Source: Planctomycetota bacterium (lineage in GTDB: Bacteria > Planctomycetota > B15-G4 > JADJEK01). Taken from it: a stretch of DNA of 64,000 nucleotides. A program made the position numbers and the translations under genes. This document shows, piece by piece, positions 34,583 to 44,670 of this stretch (positions are counted from its first letter, which is position 1; each line of letters opens with the position of its first letter). The stretch spans positions 144,822 through 208,821 of the forward strand of contig JADJEK010000012.1 in assembly GCA_016709145.1 (NCBI GenBank), in the 5' to 3' direction. The notes under the pieces are model-generated. The model saw nothing but the letters and a program-made list of their open reading frames with translations, was not told where the DNA came from and searched no databases.

Positions 34583-37265
34583 ATGGCCCGTTCATGGTCT
34601 TCGATCATCGCGTTCGCTTCGTGCTTGGTGGTCCCGGTCGCGCGCGGGCAAGACTGGGCGTCGCTGGACGACGCCGTCGAGATCTCGCAGGAACTGGGCG
34701 GCGGAGCCGCGCCCGGCGGCGCTGCTCGCGGTGCCCGCCTGCTGCGTCTGACGAATACCGTCGACGGTTCGCACGACGGGCGACTCGTCGCCGTCTACGT
34801 CGACGCGAATCATGATGAGCTTGTCTGGGATCCGCTCGCGCTCGAACATCTGCCGCGCGACGTGTTCGTCCGGCACTCCGACGACGGCGGTCGCACGTGG
34901 ACCGATCCGGTCAACGTCTCGAACACGGCGAAGCTGTTCTCCGCACTGACGGATCACGACGGCGACGGCGCACTCGAACCGTACTTCGGCGATTGCGCCG
35001 CGCCGACGGTCTTCGCATCCGGCGACCGGATCGTGGTCGCGTGGGTCGGCCATTACGTACCCGCGCCGGGATGGGAGTTCGGCGACGTCGGCTCGAGCCC
35101 GGTCCAGGGGCGGATCGAGTTCGAGGACGACACGCTGAAGTTCGGCACGCGGACGGTGCCGTTCCACGGCGTGTTCGCGGCGATCTCGACCGATTGCGGC
35201 AGTTCGTGGGTACGCGGCGACGTCGTGCATCACGCGCCGCCGCTCCAACTGACGTATGGAAAGCGTGACGCCGCTCGCGTCGTCCAGTACGGAGCGGGCA
35301 CGCGGTGGGCTCTCGCTTGGCAGGAGGATCCGCACGGCCTCGCGCCATCGTTCGTCGACGACGGCGGGGACACCGACGGCGCGTTCGCGTCCGACGGAAC
35401 GGACGTCTGGTACACGTTCGCGACGGACGTCGCGGCGTTCCCGGTCGATCTTGTGACCCACGTCGGACCGCTGTCGAACCACAGCGCCTACGACTTCACG
35501 ACGCCCGGCATCCCGCTGTCGGCCAAGGCGGGTGCGGTCGAATCCCACGCCGCGACCCGCCCGAATCTCGCTCTCGTCGCGGACGGCGGAACGCTGCGTG
35601 CGCTCGTCGCCTACGAAGAATCGAAGGCCGACCCGAGCGACCTCGACGGTTCGCGCGCGCCGATCCGGCCGCTCGAGCAACCCGGCGAGACCGGCCCGAT
35701 CCTCGGCAAACCGAGTCCGAAGCAGCACGTCGCGATTCCCGGAGGCGAGACGTCGGGCCGCTCGATCCAGTTCCATTCGTTCGCGTTCGACGCCCCGATC
35801 CAGAACGGACCGGCCACGAGCCGCAGCGGAAGCGCGGGCACGACGATCTCGTCGGCGCAGGAGAACGCGCGACGTCCGCATCGGAACCCAGCAGCAAAAT
35901 GGCGTCGACCCCACGCTGTTCGTCGTCTGGCGCCAAGGCTTCGGCAAGCTCGGCACTCCCGCCGACGTGGTCGGCAAACTCTCCTTGGCCGTCGACGAGC
36001 CCGCGTTGGCCGCGGCCGTGCTGCGGAACTTCAGTGCCGACACGCCGAGCGCAACGCCCGAGGACCTGGCCGATTCGACGGCGACGAACGCGATCGAAGA
36101 CGCGTTCGAGCCGACGCCGATGCTGCGCGGATCGCACGTCCTGCTCGGCTTTGCGTACACGCCGAATCGCCCGCTCGCTCTGCAGACCGATCAGCAGAAC
36201 TACGATTTCTGGCTGCGCCGCTCGACGGACGGCGGCGCGACGTGGCTGGCGCCGGAGAACCTCACGACGCTGCCGGCGACCATGAACGTGCTCGATCCGC
36301 GTCTGATCGCCCCGCCGGCGCTCGATGCCAGCATCGATCCCGCCGTCGTCGTCGCCTACGGGACGAAGACGAAAAGCGCCGCGCTCGCCGGTGATCTCGC
36401 AGTGCGCCGCTCCCGCGACTTCGGCGCGACCTGGACACTCGCGATGGTGTTCGCCGGTACGCCGGACCCGGAGCGCGCGCCGCAGCTCGTCGCTGGACCC
36501 GATGCCGCGACGATCGACGCGGTGTGGTTGCGGGACGGCGCCTTCGTCGACGACGCGATGTTCGCCGAGCTGACCAACGCGTGGTTCACGCCGGGCGATC
36601 GTCTGACCGTGACGTTCCCGGCCGCGGGAACCACCGTCGACGCGCTGTTCGACGGCCTGTTCCACGAGCGGCTGAAGCTGACGTTCCCGAAGGGGCCGCA
36701 ACATGCGCACGTTCGCGTGCTCGTCTACGGCCCGGTCGAGGACATCCCGGGCCCGGCGCTCGCCGTGCCGATCAAGAGCTTCTTCGTCAATGCCGGTCCG
36801 AGCCGCGTTCGCCGCACGGTGCGGTTGCCGATGACCGGTCGCTATCGGTTGAGCTTCGAACACGTCGGCATGGGCCTCGGCCCGTTCGTCGTGGGCACGG
36901 GCCGCGTGTTGCCGCTGCGGGCGCGGTCGCGCACGATCCAGATGAAGCCGCACGCGACCTCACTGAAGTGCGATGTCCTGGCGTTGCTGCTCGAGGACGC
37001 GACGCTCGACCTGATCGCGAAACCGAAGAAGGGCTTCGCCGGCGCGCTCGCCGTCGGCTTCGACGATCCGCTCGGTACCGCGTTCGAACTCAGTGGCTTC
37101 GACGTCTCGGTCGGCGCGGTCAAACGCTACGTCGGCGTGCCCGCGCCATCGATCGGCGCGTACACGGTCGGACTGTCCGGGTTCAGCAAGCCGACCGAGC
37201 GCGTGAAGTTGCGGATCAGGCCGCACCAACCGCCGCCGGGAGACGCGCAACTCGCGTTGCCGTGA
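34583..37265 (+). pseudogene. secreted Asp-box (sialidase-like) beta-propeller protein with one frameshift
   Basis: ATG at 34583 opens MARSWSSIIAFASCLVVPVA, a signal peptide. Asp-box motifs follow: HSDDGGRTWTDPVNVS (near residue 95), RSTDGGATWLAPENLT and RSRDFGATWTLAMVF in the second half. The frame changes near 35868, where one extra base in aacgcgcgacg moves the reading to DVRIGTQQQNGVDPTLFVVW; both halves are otherwise clean for 430 and 465 codons. The C-terminal 200 residues form a beta domain rich in FPKGPQHAHVRVL-type strands. It could be an exo-sialidase-like glycan-binding protein; sialidase activity is not shown. A sequencing indel is a serious alternative. Confidence 0.7.
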
Positions 37266-37288
37266 GCGAGGATCACGGATCGAAGCGA

Positions 37289-37332
37289 ACGCGCGGCGTG
37301 AGGACGATCGACGATCGCCTCACGCCGCGCGT
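37289..37332. terminator. bidirectional hairpin terminator between convergent genes
   Basis: acgcgcggcgtgagg at 37289-37303 pairs perfectly with cctcacgccgcgcgt at 37318-37332 (15 bp, 14-base loop). It lies between the stop of the Asp-box gene (37265) and that of the DUF1428 gene (37363), so it can serve both. Confidence 0.85.
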
Positions 37333-37362
37333 CTCGATCGGCGCGTCGCCGATCCGTCGGGA

Positions 37363-37728
37363 TCAGCGCTTCACGAGCACTTCGAATCCGCTGTACGCCA
37401 TGCGCTTGAAGTCGAACGGCGAGTTCTGCGGATTGCACATCTGCTGCACGCGCGGATCGGCCATGACCTTCTTGTTGACCTGATCGCGGTGCTTCTTCGA
37501 CTTGTAGACGATCCACGCGAACACGACGGTCTCGCCGGCCTTCGGTTTCGCGAGCTTCGTGAAGTTCATCGGGCAGCCCTTCGGCGCCAGATCCTCACCG
37601 ACGCTTTCGCAGTACTCGAGCGCGCCGAGCTCGAGCCACAACTTCGACGCCTTCGTCGCGAGCTTCTTGTAGGCCGCGAGGTTCTTCTTCGCGATCGGGA
37701 GCACGAATCCATCGACGTACTTAGCCAT
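37363..37728 (-). CDS. DUF1428 (YbaA-like) protein
   Basis: A 121-residue protein from the ATG at 37728, behind GAAGGAGTGGCAGGAA. It begins MAKYVDGFVLPIAKKNLAAY, the diagnostic opening of DUF1428/YbaA, and contains GEDLAPKGCPMNFTKLAK, VFAWIVYKSKKHRDQVN and MAYSGFEVLV. The family adopts a dimeric ferredoxin-like (ABM-type) fold of unknown function, often stress-linked. Length fits exactly. Confidence 0.92.
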   Translation of the reverse strand: MAKYVDGFVLPIAKKNLAAYKKLATKASKLWLELGALEYCESVGEDLAPKGCPMNFTKLAKPKAGETVVFAWIVYKSKKHRDQVNKKVMADPRVQQMCNPQNSPFDFKRMAYSGFEVLVKR

Positions 37729-37928
37729 TTCCTGCCACTCCTTCGGATCTTCGAGCCTTCGATGTATCGAACGGACGATCGTTCGAACCACTCCGCCTGC
37801 CGCGGCACGATTCGTCGGCCACGGCCTTGTCGGCGCGTTGGCCGCTCACTTAGCATCCGGACCGCACTCGACACACCCGTGTTTCGCGGATCCTTGCGCC
37901 CGCGAACCACCCAACGGGAACCCGCTCC

Positions 37929-39242
37929 ATGTCGAACTCCGTCTCGCGATCACTGATCGCATTCCTCGCTCTTGCCGCCGCAGCCCACGCCGGCGTCATC
38001 GTCGTCGACGCTCAGAACGGACCTGGCACCGACTTCACGACGTTGAAGGCCGCACTCGCCGCGGCGGCGAACGGAGACGTCTTGCTCGTGAGGACCGGCG
38101 TCTACGACGGCGCCCACGTCATGCTGAACAAGGCGGTCTCGATCGTCGCCGACTCCGGCGCGGGCGTGGCGATCACGAACACCGACCTCACCTCGCCCAC
38201 CAACGCAGCGCTTCTCGTCACCGGCACCTTCACGAGCTCGATGCTGATCCAAGGCTGTACGTTCCAGTCGGTCTTCTTGACGCCGACCACCGCCGCGGGC
38301 GGCGCGCTGCGCATCGCGACCAACACTGCGACCGGCCACGTCTTCGTCGACGACTGCGCGGCGATCACCGCGGTCGGCAACGGCATCGACGTCGCGGGTG
38401 GGTGCCGCACCACGCTCACGCGCTGCTTCGGCACGGGTGGGAACGCGGTGGTTTCGGGGCCGGTCGCCAACTCGGCAGGCGTCGGTCTGTTCGCCTCGAC
38501 GTCCATCGACGGCTCGTTCGTCAGCGCGTTCGCCAGCGACTTCACGGGCGGCAACGGACTCGACCAACCGGCGGCACTCACTCCGACTCTGCTCGCGGGC
38601 GGCTCCGGAATCCGCGCGTCGACGTTCGGCTCGAGCCGGAAGGTCCTCGTGTCGGGCACGTCGATCCAGGGCGGCGTCGGCGGCGACACGGTGTCCGGCC
38701 CGCCGAACTGCACGACACCTGGCGCCGGCGGACACGGGCTCGAGGTCATCGCGGGTCTCGGTCCGTACGTGGTCGACCCCTCGTTCGCAGGAGGCGCCGC
38801 AGGCACCGATCAATCGACGTGCGAGCTGACCGGCGTACCCGGTCAGCCTGTTGCGGTGACGTTCCTCGGACTACCGCCGGCGCCACTCGTCGCGCAGCCC
38901 AGTCGCATTTCGGTCGCCTCACCGGTACGTGAAGGGGTCACGGTCACGGTGTCGATCCAAGGTCCGGTGAATCACGCGGCGTTCGCGGTCATCGGCTTCG
39001 CGCAGACGCACGTGTTCGAAGCCAGCCTGTCCGGTTCGTTGGTCGCGACGCCGAATGCCATTGTCGCCCTCGGCGCGCTGCCGCCGTCCGGGTCGGTCAC
39101 GCTGTCGACGCACGCGCCGTCGATGCCCGTCGGCGTCGACGCCGGCATCGTCTATCTGCAGCCGATCACGCAGGACATGACGACCGGGCAGGCGACGCTC
39201 GGCGCGCCGGCCGCGCTCGTGATCCTCGACGACTCGCTGTGA
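37929..39242 (+). CDS. secreted right-handed beta-helix protein (paralogue of 33006-34256)
   Basis: A 437-residue exported protein. MSNSVSRSLIAFLALAAAAH is a signal peptide cleaved before AGVIVVDAQNGPGTDFTTL, the same opening as its paralogue. Beta-helix rungs follow (GDVLLVRTGVYDG, VSIVADSGAGVAITNTD, TTLTRCFGTGGNAVVS). The C-terminal domain (SPVREGVTVTVSIQG ... PAALVILDDSL) aligns with that of the protein at 33006, including the final VLD-x-SL. The function may be polysaccharide binding or cleavage; no active site can be seen. Confidence 0.75.
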   Translation: MSNSVSRSLIAFLALAAAAHAGVIVVDAQNGPGTDFTTLKAALAAAANGDVLLVRTGVYDGAHVMLNKAVSIVADSGAGVAITNTDLTSPTNAALLVTGTFTSSMLIQGCTFQSVFLTPTTAAGGALRIATNTATGHVFVDDCAAITAVGNGIDVAGGCRTTLTRCFGTGGNAVVSGPVANSAGVGLFASTSIDGSFVSAFASDFTGGNGLDQPAALTPTLLAGGSGIRASTFGSSRKVLVSGTSIQGGVGGDTVSGPPNCTTPGAGGHGLEVIAGLGPYVVDPSFAGGAAGTDQSTCELTGVPGQPVAVTFLGLPPAPLVAQPSRISVASPVREGVTVTVSIQGPVNHAAFAVIGFAQTHVFEASLSGSLVATPNAIVALGALPPSGSVTLSTHAPSMPVGVDAGIVYLQPITQDMTTGQATLGAPAALVILDDSL

Positions 39243-39248
39243 CGAGAG

Positions 39249-40238
39249 TCACTGCTTCGCGACGAGCTGCTCGACGTACGTGCGAACGCCGTCCTCGAGG
39301 GACGTGAACGGCTTCGACCAGCCGGCCTTGCGCAGCTTGGTCATGTCCGCTTGCGTGAAGTATTGATACCGCTCGCGCAACCCGACCGGCGTGTCGATGA
39401 AGTCGATCGCCGGTTCGAGGTGCAGCGCCGTGAACGTCGCGCGCACGAGGTCGAGGAACGTGCGCGCGCGACCGGTCCCGAGATTGAACACGCCGCGCTC
39501 GAGCGGCGTGCGCCACGCGTGATGCAGCACGTCGACGACGTCGCCGACGTGGATGAAGTCGCGCTGCTGATGGCCGTCGGCGATGCCGGGTTTGTGACTC
39601 TTGAACAGCTTCACCCGACCGTTCGCGCGAATCTGGTCGAACGCGTGCAGGACGACGCTCGCCATCTTGCGCTTGTGCCGCTCGCCGTAACCGTAGACGT
39701 TGAAGAACTTGAACCCGCTCCACGCCGGTGGTGAGCGGCCGTCGCGTTCCTGCGCGAGCGCCCAGCGATCGAAGATCAGCTTGGAATCGCCGTACGGATT
39801 GAGCGGCACCAGCCGATCGAACTTGGACTCGTCGTCGACGTAACCGTAATCGCCGTCGCCGTAGGTCGCGGCGCTGCTCGCGTAGACGAACGGCAGACGC
39901 CGCGCGCTCGCGAACGTCCACAGCGCCTGCGAGTACTCGACGTTGACGCGGCGCAAGTACTCGACGTCCATCTGCGTGGTGTCGGTGCACGCGCCGAGGT
40001 GGACGATGCCGGCGAGCTCCGGCAACGCCGAACCACCGGTCGCGCCGAGCATCGGGATCAGCGCGTCGCGGTCGATCACGCGGTCGAACGTGATGCCCGT
40101 GAGCTCGGCGCGCTCACGGAAATGCCGCGCCGCGTCGACGGCGATCACGGGCACGCCGATCGCGTTGCACGAGGCGACGAAGCGGGACCCGATGAAGCCG
40201 GCGGCTCCGGTGACGAGGAGGGATTGGCGAACCGTCAT
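39249..40238 (-). CDS. hldD: ADP-L-glycero-D-manno-heptose 6-epimerase
   Basis: A 329-residue extended SDR. Start ATG at 40238 gives TGAAGFIGSRFV at the N terminus. HLGACTDTTQMDVEY matches the HldD H-x-GACS-D-TT block, YASSAATYGDG the catalytic Ser region, and YGDSKLIFDRWA the Tyr-x3-like Lys region. KFFNVYGYGERHKRKMASV is the HldD signature. The enzyme makes ADP-L-glycero-D-manno-heptose for lipopolysaccharide inner core or other heptose glycans, implying a Gram-negative-type envelope. It converges on the beta-helix gene with a 6-base gap. Confidence 0.92.
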   Translation of the reverse strand: MTVRQSLLVTGAAGFIGSRFVASCNAIGVPVIAVDAARHFRERAELTGITFDRVIDRDALIPMLGATGGSALPELAGIVHLGACTDTTQMDVEYLRRVNVEYSQALWTFASARRLPFVYASSAATYGDGDYGYVDDESKFDRLVPLNPYGDSKLIFDRWALAQERDGRSPPAWSGFKFFNVYGYGERHKRKMASVVLHAFDQIRANGRVKLFKSHKPGIADGHQQRDFIHVGDVVDVLHHAWRTPLERGVFNLGTGRARTFLDLVRATFTALHLEPAIDFIDTPVGLRERYQYFTQADMTKLRKAGWSKPFTSLEDGVRTYVEQLVAKQ

Positions 40239-40360
40239 CCACGCGAGTCTGGCATTGCCGCCCCACGGCACGCAAGCCACTGCTGACTGCGTCGCGACGA
40301 CGCGGCGCGTTCACTCCGGCGCGAGCGTAGAGTCCTCGCATCTCGACGGAGGTCTCGACC

Positions 40361-41641
40361 ATGAAGCGCAAGAAGCAACGCAAGATCGGCGCCAAAGCGC
40401 TGCGACCCGAGTCGCTGATGATGAGCTACGGCTACGACCCGGCTCTTTCGGAAGGCGCGATCAAGTCGCCGATCTTCCAGACGTCGACCTTCGTGTTCCG
40501 CTCGGCCGAGGAGGGCAAGAAGTTCTTCGAGCTCGCGTACGGACTGCGCGAGAAGAAGCCCGGCGAGACGATGGGCCTGATCTACAGCCGGCTCAACAAC
40601 CCCGACATCGAGATCCTCGAAGATCGCCTCACGGTGTGGGACGACGCCGAGGCCTGCGCGTCGTTCGAGAGCGGCATGGCGGCGATCGCGACCACTCTGT
40701 TCGCGTACCTGCGCCCTGGCGACGTCGTGTTGCACAGCGTGCCGGTCTACGGCGGCACCGACTTCCTGCTCTACCGCATCCTGTCCGAGCACGGCGTGAA
40801 GGCGATCGGGTTCCGCGCGCACGAAGGGCCCGAGGGTTTCCACCGCGTCGTCGATGGGCTCGGCGAGGACCGCAAGCGCGTGGCGATGGTCTACATCGAG
40901 ACGCCCGCGAACCCGACCAACGCTCTGGTCGACATCCGCGCCTGCGCCGCGTTGGCGAAGAGCCTCGGCCTGCGCAACGGCCGCCGCGTGCCCGTCGTCG
41001 TCGACAACACGTTCCTCGGCCCGTTGTGGCAGCGGCCGCTCGATCACGGCGCGGACCTCGTGGTGTATTCGGCGACGAAGTTCCTCGGCGGCCACAGCGA
41101 CCTCATCGCCGGCGCCGTGCTCGGTCCGAAGGAATGGCTCGACCCGGTCCGCACGTATCGCACGATCCTCGGCACGATGTGCGGACCGTGGACGGCGTGG
41201 TTGCTGATGCGCAGCCTCGAGACGCTGAAGCTGCGCATGACGTCGGCGATGAAGAACGCGCGCTACGTCGCCGACTTCCTGGCGGATCATCCGAAGGTCC
41301 AGCGCGTGCTCTACCTCGGCCATCTCAAGGAACGCGATCCGGAGTACGCGCTGTACCGGCGCCAATGCCTCGCGCCTGGATCGATCGTGTCGTTCGAGGT
41401 CGTCGGCGGTGAAGCCGAGAGCTTCCGGCTGCTGAACGCGCTGCAGCTCATCAAGCTCGCGGTGAGCCTCGGCGGCACCGAGTCGTTGGCGTCGCATCCG
41501 GCGTCGATGACGCACTCGGACATCGCGCCCGAGGACCAACGCGCCATGGGCATCACGGCGGCGATGATCCGCCTCTCGGTCGGCATCGAGCATCCCGAGG
41601 ACCAGATCGCGGACCTCGCGCAAGCACTCGACGCGATCTGA
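40361..41641 (+). CDS. cystathionine gamma-synthase-family PLP enzyme
   Basis: A 426-residue fold-type I PLP enzyme. YGYDPALSEGAIKSPIFQTS and IYSRLNNPDIEILEDRLTVW are the family's N-terminal blocks. FESGMAAIATTL follows, then VPVVVDNTFLGPLWQ (cofactor Asp) and LVVYSATKFLGGHSDLIAG with the Schiff-base Lys (about residue 236). C-terminal SLGGTESLASHPASMTHSD and RLSVGIEHPEDQIADL complete it. It belongs to the subgroup usually labelled cystathionine gamma-synthase family protein, which may act as a methionine gamma-lyase or cystathionine beta/gamma enzyme; the exact reaction is not decided by sequence. The basic N-terminal tail (MKRKKQRKIGAK) is unusual. Confidence 0.9.
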   Translation: MKRKKQRKIGAKALRPESLMMSYGYDPALSEGAIKSPIFQTSTFVFRSAEEGKKFFELAYGLREKKPGETMGLIYSRLNNPDIEILEDRLTVWDDAEACASFESGMAAIATTLFAYLRPGDVVLHSVPVYGGTDFLLYRILSEHGVKAIGFRAHEGPEGFHRVVDGLGEDRKRVAMVYIETPANPTNALVDIRACAALAKSLGLRNGRRVPVVVDNTFLGPLWQRPLDHGADLVVYSATKFLGGHSDLIAGAVLGPKEWLDPVRTYRTILGTMCGPWTAWLLMRSLETLKLRMTSAMKNARYVADFLADHPKVQRVLYLGHLKERDPEYALYRRQCLAPGSIVSFEVVGGEAESFRLLNALQLIKLAVSLGGTESLASHPASMTHSDIAPEDQRAMGITAAMIRLSVGIEHPEDQIADLAQALDAI

Positions 41642-42144
41642 ATCGCTGGCGCATCGAGTCAGGGTCGGTTCGGCCGATCGTGAGCTTCAGGCCCGGCGTC
41701 GCGGCGACGTCGCCGCTCGCGTCCGATCCACCGTGACGCTCGGGGTCGGCAACGCCGGTCCTCACACACTCGCGCGCGGCACGACTGCGGTCATGGCGCC
41801 ACGGCCGCATCATGCGACCCTCGTCGCGAAAAGGCCGCGCGCGGACCGTGCGCGCTGACCGTCCCGATTTCGCGAACTCCGCTCGGCGTCGACCCATGAC
41901 GCCATGACGCGCGCACATCGCGCGCGATTGCGCGGCCGTCGCACGCGCCAACGTTTGTCGCGCTCCTCGCGTCGTCTTTGCGGATCCGGTCCTAGCCTTC
42001 CGTGCGCACGACCGGGTTCCGCACTTGATCGACCCACCACCATGCTCGCCGTCCTGGCGACGCCTCGCTGGACAACGCGGACCAGGGTCGTGCTTCGAAC
42101 CGCGCGAGCAATTCGCTCGCGCCTTTCCGGAGGCGACCGCAACG
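41642..42144. other. intergenic region without a recognised gene
   Basis: 503 bases between two plus-strand genes. Short frames exist on both strands but are Arg-rich and lack coding character. I see no tRNA and no repeat. The last 60 bases should contain the endonuclease promoter; a GGAGG ribosome site lies just before 42145. Confidence 0.5.
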
Positions 42145-43575
42145 ATGTTCTTCCTGCACTCCATCGTCTCGACCGTGCGCCGGGCGACCGCGACTCGATC
42201 GCACGTCCTGTCACTCTTCGCCGCAGCCGTGCTCACGTCGAGCGCACTGGCCCAAGCACCGCCCGGCTACTACACGTCCGTCGACGCCTCGTCGCCGACG
42301 GCGCTGCGCGCCACGCTGCACGCGGTCATCGACGACCATCAGCGCATTCCGTACACCTCCAGCGCGACCGACACGTGGGACATGCTCGAACTCGCCGACG
42401 AGGATCCGGGCAACACGAGCCGAATCCTCGATCTCTACAAGAACGCCGTGTACACGAAGGTCGGCGGGGGCACCGGGCCCTACGACCGCGAGCACACCTG
42501 GCCGAAGTCGTACGGCTTCCCGAACGACGGCGCGTCGAACTACCCGTACACCGACTGCCACCATCTGTTCCTGTGCGACAGCGGCTACAACTCGTCGCGC
42601 AACAACAAGCCGTACGGCATTTGCGCGAGCGGCTGCACCGAGAAGACCACGCTCGTGAACGCCGGCCAGGGTGGCGGTTCGGGCGTGTATCCGGGCAACT
42701 CGAACTGGACCAGCGGCGCGGTCAACAGCGGCGTCTGGGAGACGTGGGGCAAGCGCCGCGGCGACGTCGCGCGCGCGTTGTTCTACCTCGACGTGCGCTA
42801 CGAAGGCGGAACGCACGGCGTCACCGGCGTGGCCGAGCCGGACCTGATCCTCACCGACGATCTCGCGCTGATCAACGCGTCGAACACCGGCGCGAACCTC
42901 TCGGTCGCGTACATGGGCTTCAAGAGCGTGCTGCTGCAGTGGCACCAACAAGACCCGGTCGACTCGATCGAGATGGAGCACTGCAACGCAGTGTTCGGTT
43001 TCCAGGGCAATCGCAATCCGTTCGTCGATCACCCCGAATGGGTCGACTGCCTGTTCGGCGGCTCGTGCTCGGGTGGCACGGCGCCGGCGACCGTGTGGAT
43101 CAACGAGTTCCACTACGACAACACGGGCTCCGACGTGAACGAGAAAGTCGAAGTCGCGGGCCCGGCGGGCACCAACCTGACCGGCTGGAAGCTCGTGGCG
43201 TACAACGGCTCGGGTGGCGCGAGCTACGCGACGGTGAATCTGTCGGGCACGCTCGCGAACCAGCAAGGCGGCGTCGGCACGGCGTCGTTCGCGCTCGCGG
43301 GCCTGCAGAACGGACCGCCCGATGGCATCGCGCTCGTGAACCCGTCGAACCAGACGGTCCTGTTCCTCAGCTACGAGGGCACGTTCACGGCGACGAATGG
43401 CCCGGCGCTCGGCATCGCGTCGACGAACGTCGGCGTGAGCGAGAGTGAGTCGACCGCGACCACGCACTCGCTGCAGCTCGGCGGCACCGGCAATGCCTAC
43501 GCCGAGTTCGTCTGGCAGACGCCGCGCACGGCGACGTTCGGCCAGAAGAACAGCGGACAGACGTTCTCGAACTGA
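42145..43575 (+). CDS. secreted endonuclease I-family nuclease with C-terminal beta domain
   Basis: A 476-residue exported nuclease. The ATG at 42145 follows CCGGAGGCG, and the signal peptide ends near SALA-QAPPG. The endonuclease I (EndA/BsnA-type, PF04231) core contains YDREHTWPKSYGFPND (catalytic His), YTDCHHLFLCDSGYNSSRNN and KRRGDVARALFYLDVRY. From about residue 315 a lamin-tail-like domain follows (VWINEFHYDNTGSDVNEKVE, then LTGWKLVAYNG), a beta-sandwich often found at the C terminus of secreted enzymes. It probably degrades extracellular DNA or RNA for nutrition. It is followed by a strong terminator. Confidence 0.92.
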   Translation: MFFLHSIVSTVRRATATRSHVLSLFAAAVLTSSALAQAPPGYYTSVDASSPTALRATLHAVIDDHQRIPYTSSATDTWDMLELADEDPGNTSRILDLYKNAVYTKVGGGTGPYDREHTWPKSYGFPNDGASNYPYTDCHHLFLCDSGYNSSRNNKPYGICASGCTEKTTLVNAGQGGGSGVYPGNSNWTSGAVNSGVWETWGKRRGDVARALFYLDVRYEGGTHGVTGVAEPDLILTDDLALINASNTGANLSVAYMGFKSVLLQWHQQDPVDSIEMEHCNAVFGFQGNRNPFVDHPEWVDCLFGGSCSGGTAPATVWINEFHYDNTGSDVNEKVEVAGPAGTNLTGWKLVAYNGSGGASYATVNLSGTLANQQGGVGTASFALAGLQNGPPDGIALVNPSNQTVLFLSYEGTFTATNGPALGIASTNVGVSESESTATTHSLQLGGTGNAYAEFVWQTPRTATFGQKNSGQTFSN

Positions 43576-43592
43576 TCCAAGGTGAACGAAGC

Positions 43593-43620
43593 GGGGGACG
43601 GACCGCTGGGTCCGTCCCCC
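43593..43620 (+). terminator. perfect 12-bp hairpin terminator
   Basis: gggggacggacc at 43593-43604 pairs with ggtccgtccccc at 43609-43620 around gctg, followed by gttt. It lies 17 bases after the endonuclease stop and before the convergent lipoprotein gene, so it may act in both directions. Confidence 0.9.
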
Positions 43621-43651
43621 GTTTGCGTTCAGGCTCGAAGTCGAGCTCGGC

Positions 43652-44599
43652 TCACTCGCCGAGTTCGATCGGGATCCACAGCAGCTTCAACGTGCGAGCC
43701 TCGCCCTCGTGGGCCATGCCGAACGCGCCCGCGATGATCGACCAGCTCGAGCCCGTCGCGGTCTTCGACGTGGCGTAGAACGGCCACAGGCGCCAGGTCT
43801 GTTCGACGCCGTCGTCCGTGTCCCAGTAGATCGGGAACAACACCGTCCGACGCTCGACCGCGCCCGGCGCGCCTTCGTGCGGCACCTTGCGTTGGAACAG
43901 CGACAACGGTTCGGACGCGAAGATCGTCAACAGCCGCGTTTCGGTGTACGAGCCCGCATCGCCCCAATGGAACAGTTGCACGAGCTTGCCGACCGCGTGC
44001 AGCACGTCGATCTTCAGACCAGCTTCGTCGGCGGCTCCGCGGAACGACGGCACGCGCGTGTCGACGTCGACCAGCGACACGATCGGTCCGGTCAGGAACA
44101 TCTCGCCCGCGCGCAACAGCGAGAAGCGCTGCCCAGCGCCGCCGGTCTCCCATTGGTAGAGCGGGAACACGGACGACGCTTCGAGTTCGCCGGAACGCTG
44201 CGCGCGCGTCCACTCGAACAAGAACAACAGCACGTTCGTGCGAACGACGCCTTGCTCGGTCGTGCGGCCCCAGACGGGCACGTACTGCGTCGTCTCCATG
44301 TCGGCCGAGCGGCGATGCATGTAGAGCGGCAGCATCGGGACGAAGAGTCCCTCCTCCTGCGTGCCGCCGTGCCAACGGACGTAGAACGGGAAGATCCACG
44401 AGCGCGAGACGTCGAGCTGGTCGTCCCATTCGGCGTTCGAGAGCGGGAACAACACCGAGCGCTCGCCGGTCGTGCCGTCCGACACGTTGCGATAGAGCGG
44501 GAACAGGTCGATGCCTTCGCGCTTGTCCTCGCTGCTGCTGCACGCCCCGGTCGCGAGCAGGAGTCCACAGAGCATTCCGCGCCACGCACGCACACGCAT
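43652..44599 (-). CDS. lipoprotein of unknown function
   Basis: A 315-residue protein. ATG at 44599 opens MRVRAWRGMLCGLLLATGAC with the lipobox Cys. The mature part is built of repeated segments with aromatic-rich strands (DLFPLYRNVSD, VLFPLSNAEWD, WIFPFYVRWHGG, SVFPLYQWET, VLFPIYWDTDDG, RLWPFYATSK), that is, a recurring (L/I/V)FP(L/I/F)Y pattern about every 30-50 residues. This suggests a repetitive beta-sheet, perhaps an outer-membrane or periplasmic sheet protein. No family recognised. Divergent from the zincin at 44671. Confidence 0.7.
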   Translation of the reverse strand: MRVRAWRGMLCGLLLATGACSSSEDKREGIDLFPLYRNVSDGTTGERSVLFPLSNAEWDDQLDVSRSWIFPFYVRWHGGTQEEGLFVPMLPLYMHRRSADMETTQYVPVWGRTTEQGVVRTNVLLFLFEWTRAQRSGELEASSVFPLYQWETGGAGQRFSLLRAGEMFLTGPIVSLVDVDTRVPSFRGAADEAGLKIDVLHAVGKLVQLFHWGDAGSYTETRLLTIFASEPLSLFQRKVPHEGAPGAVERRTVLFPIYWDTDDGVEQTWRLWPFYATSKTATGSSWSIIAGAFGMAHEGEARTLKLLWIPIELGE

Positions 44600-44670
44600 C
44601 CGCCACCTCGCGTCGAACACCGACGAAGCCCAGCCGTCGAACGAAGGCGCGGAGAATACAATCCGCCGCG

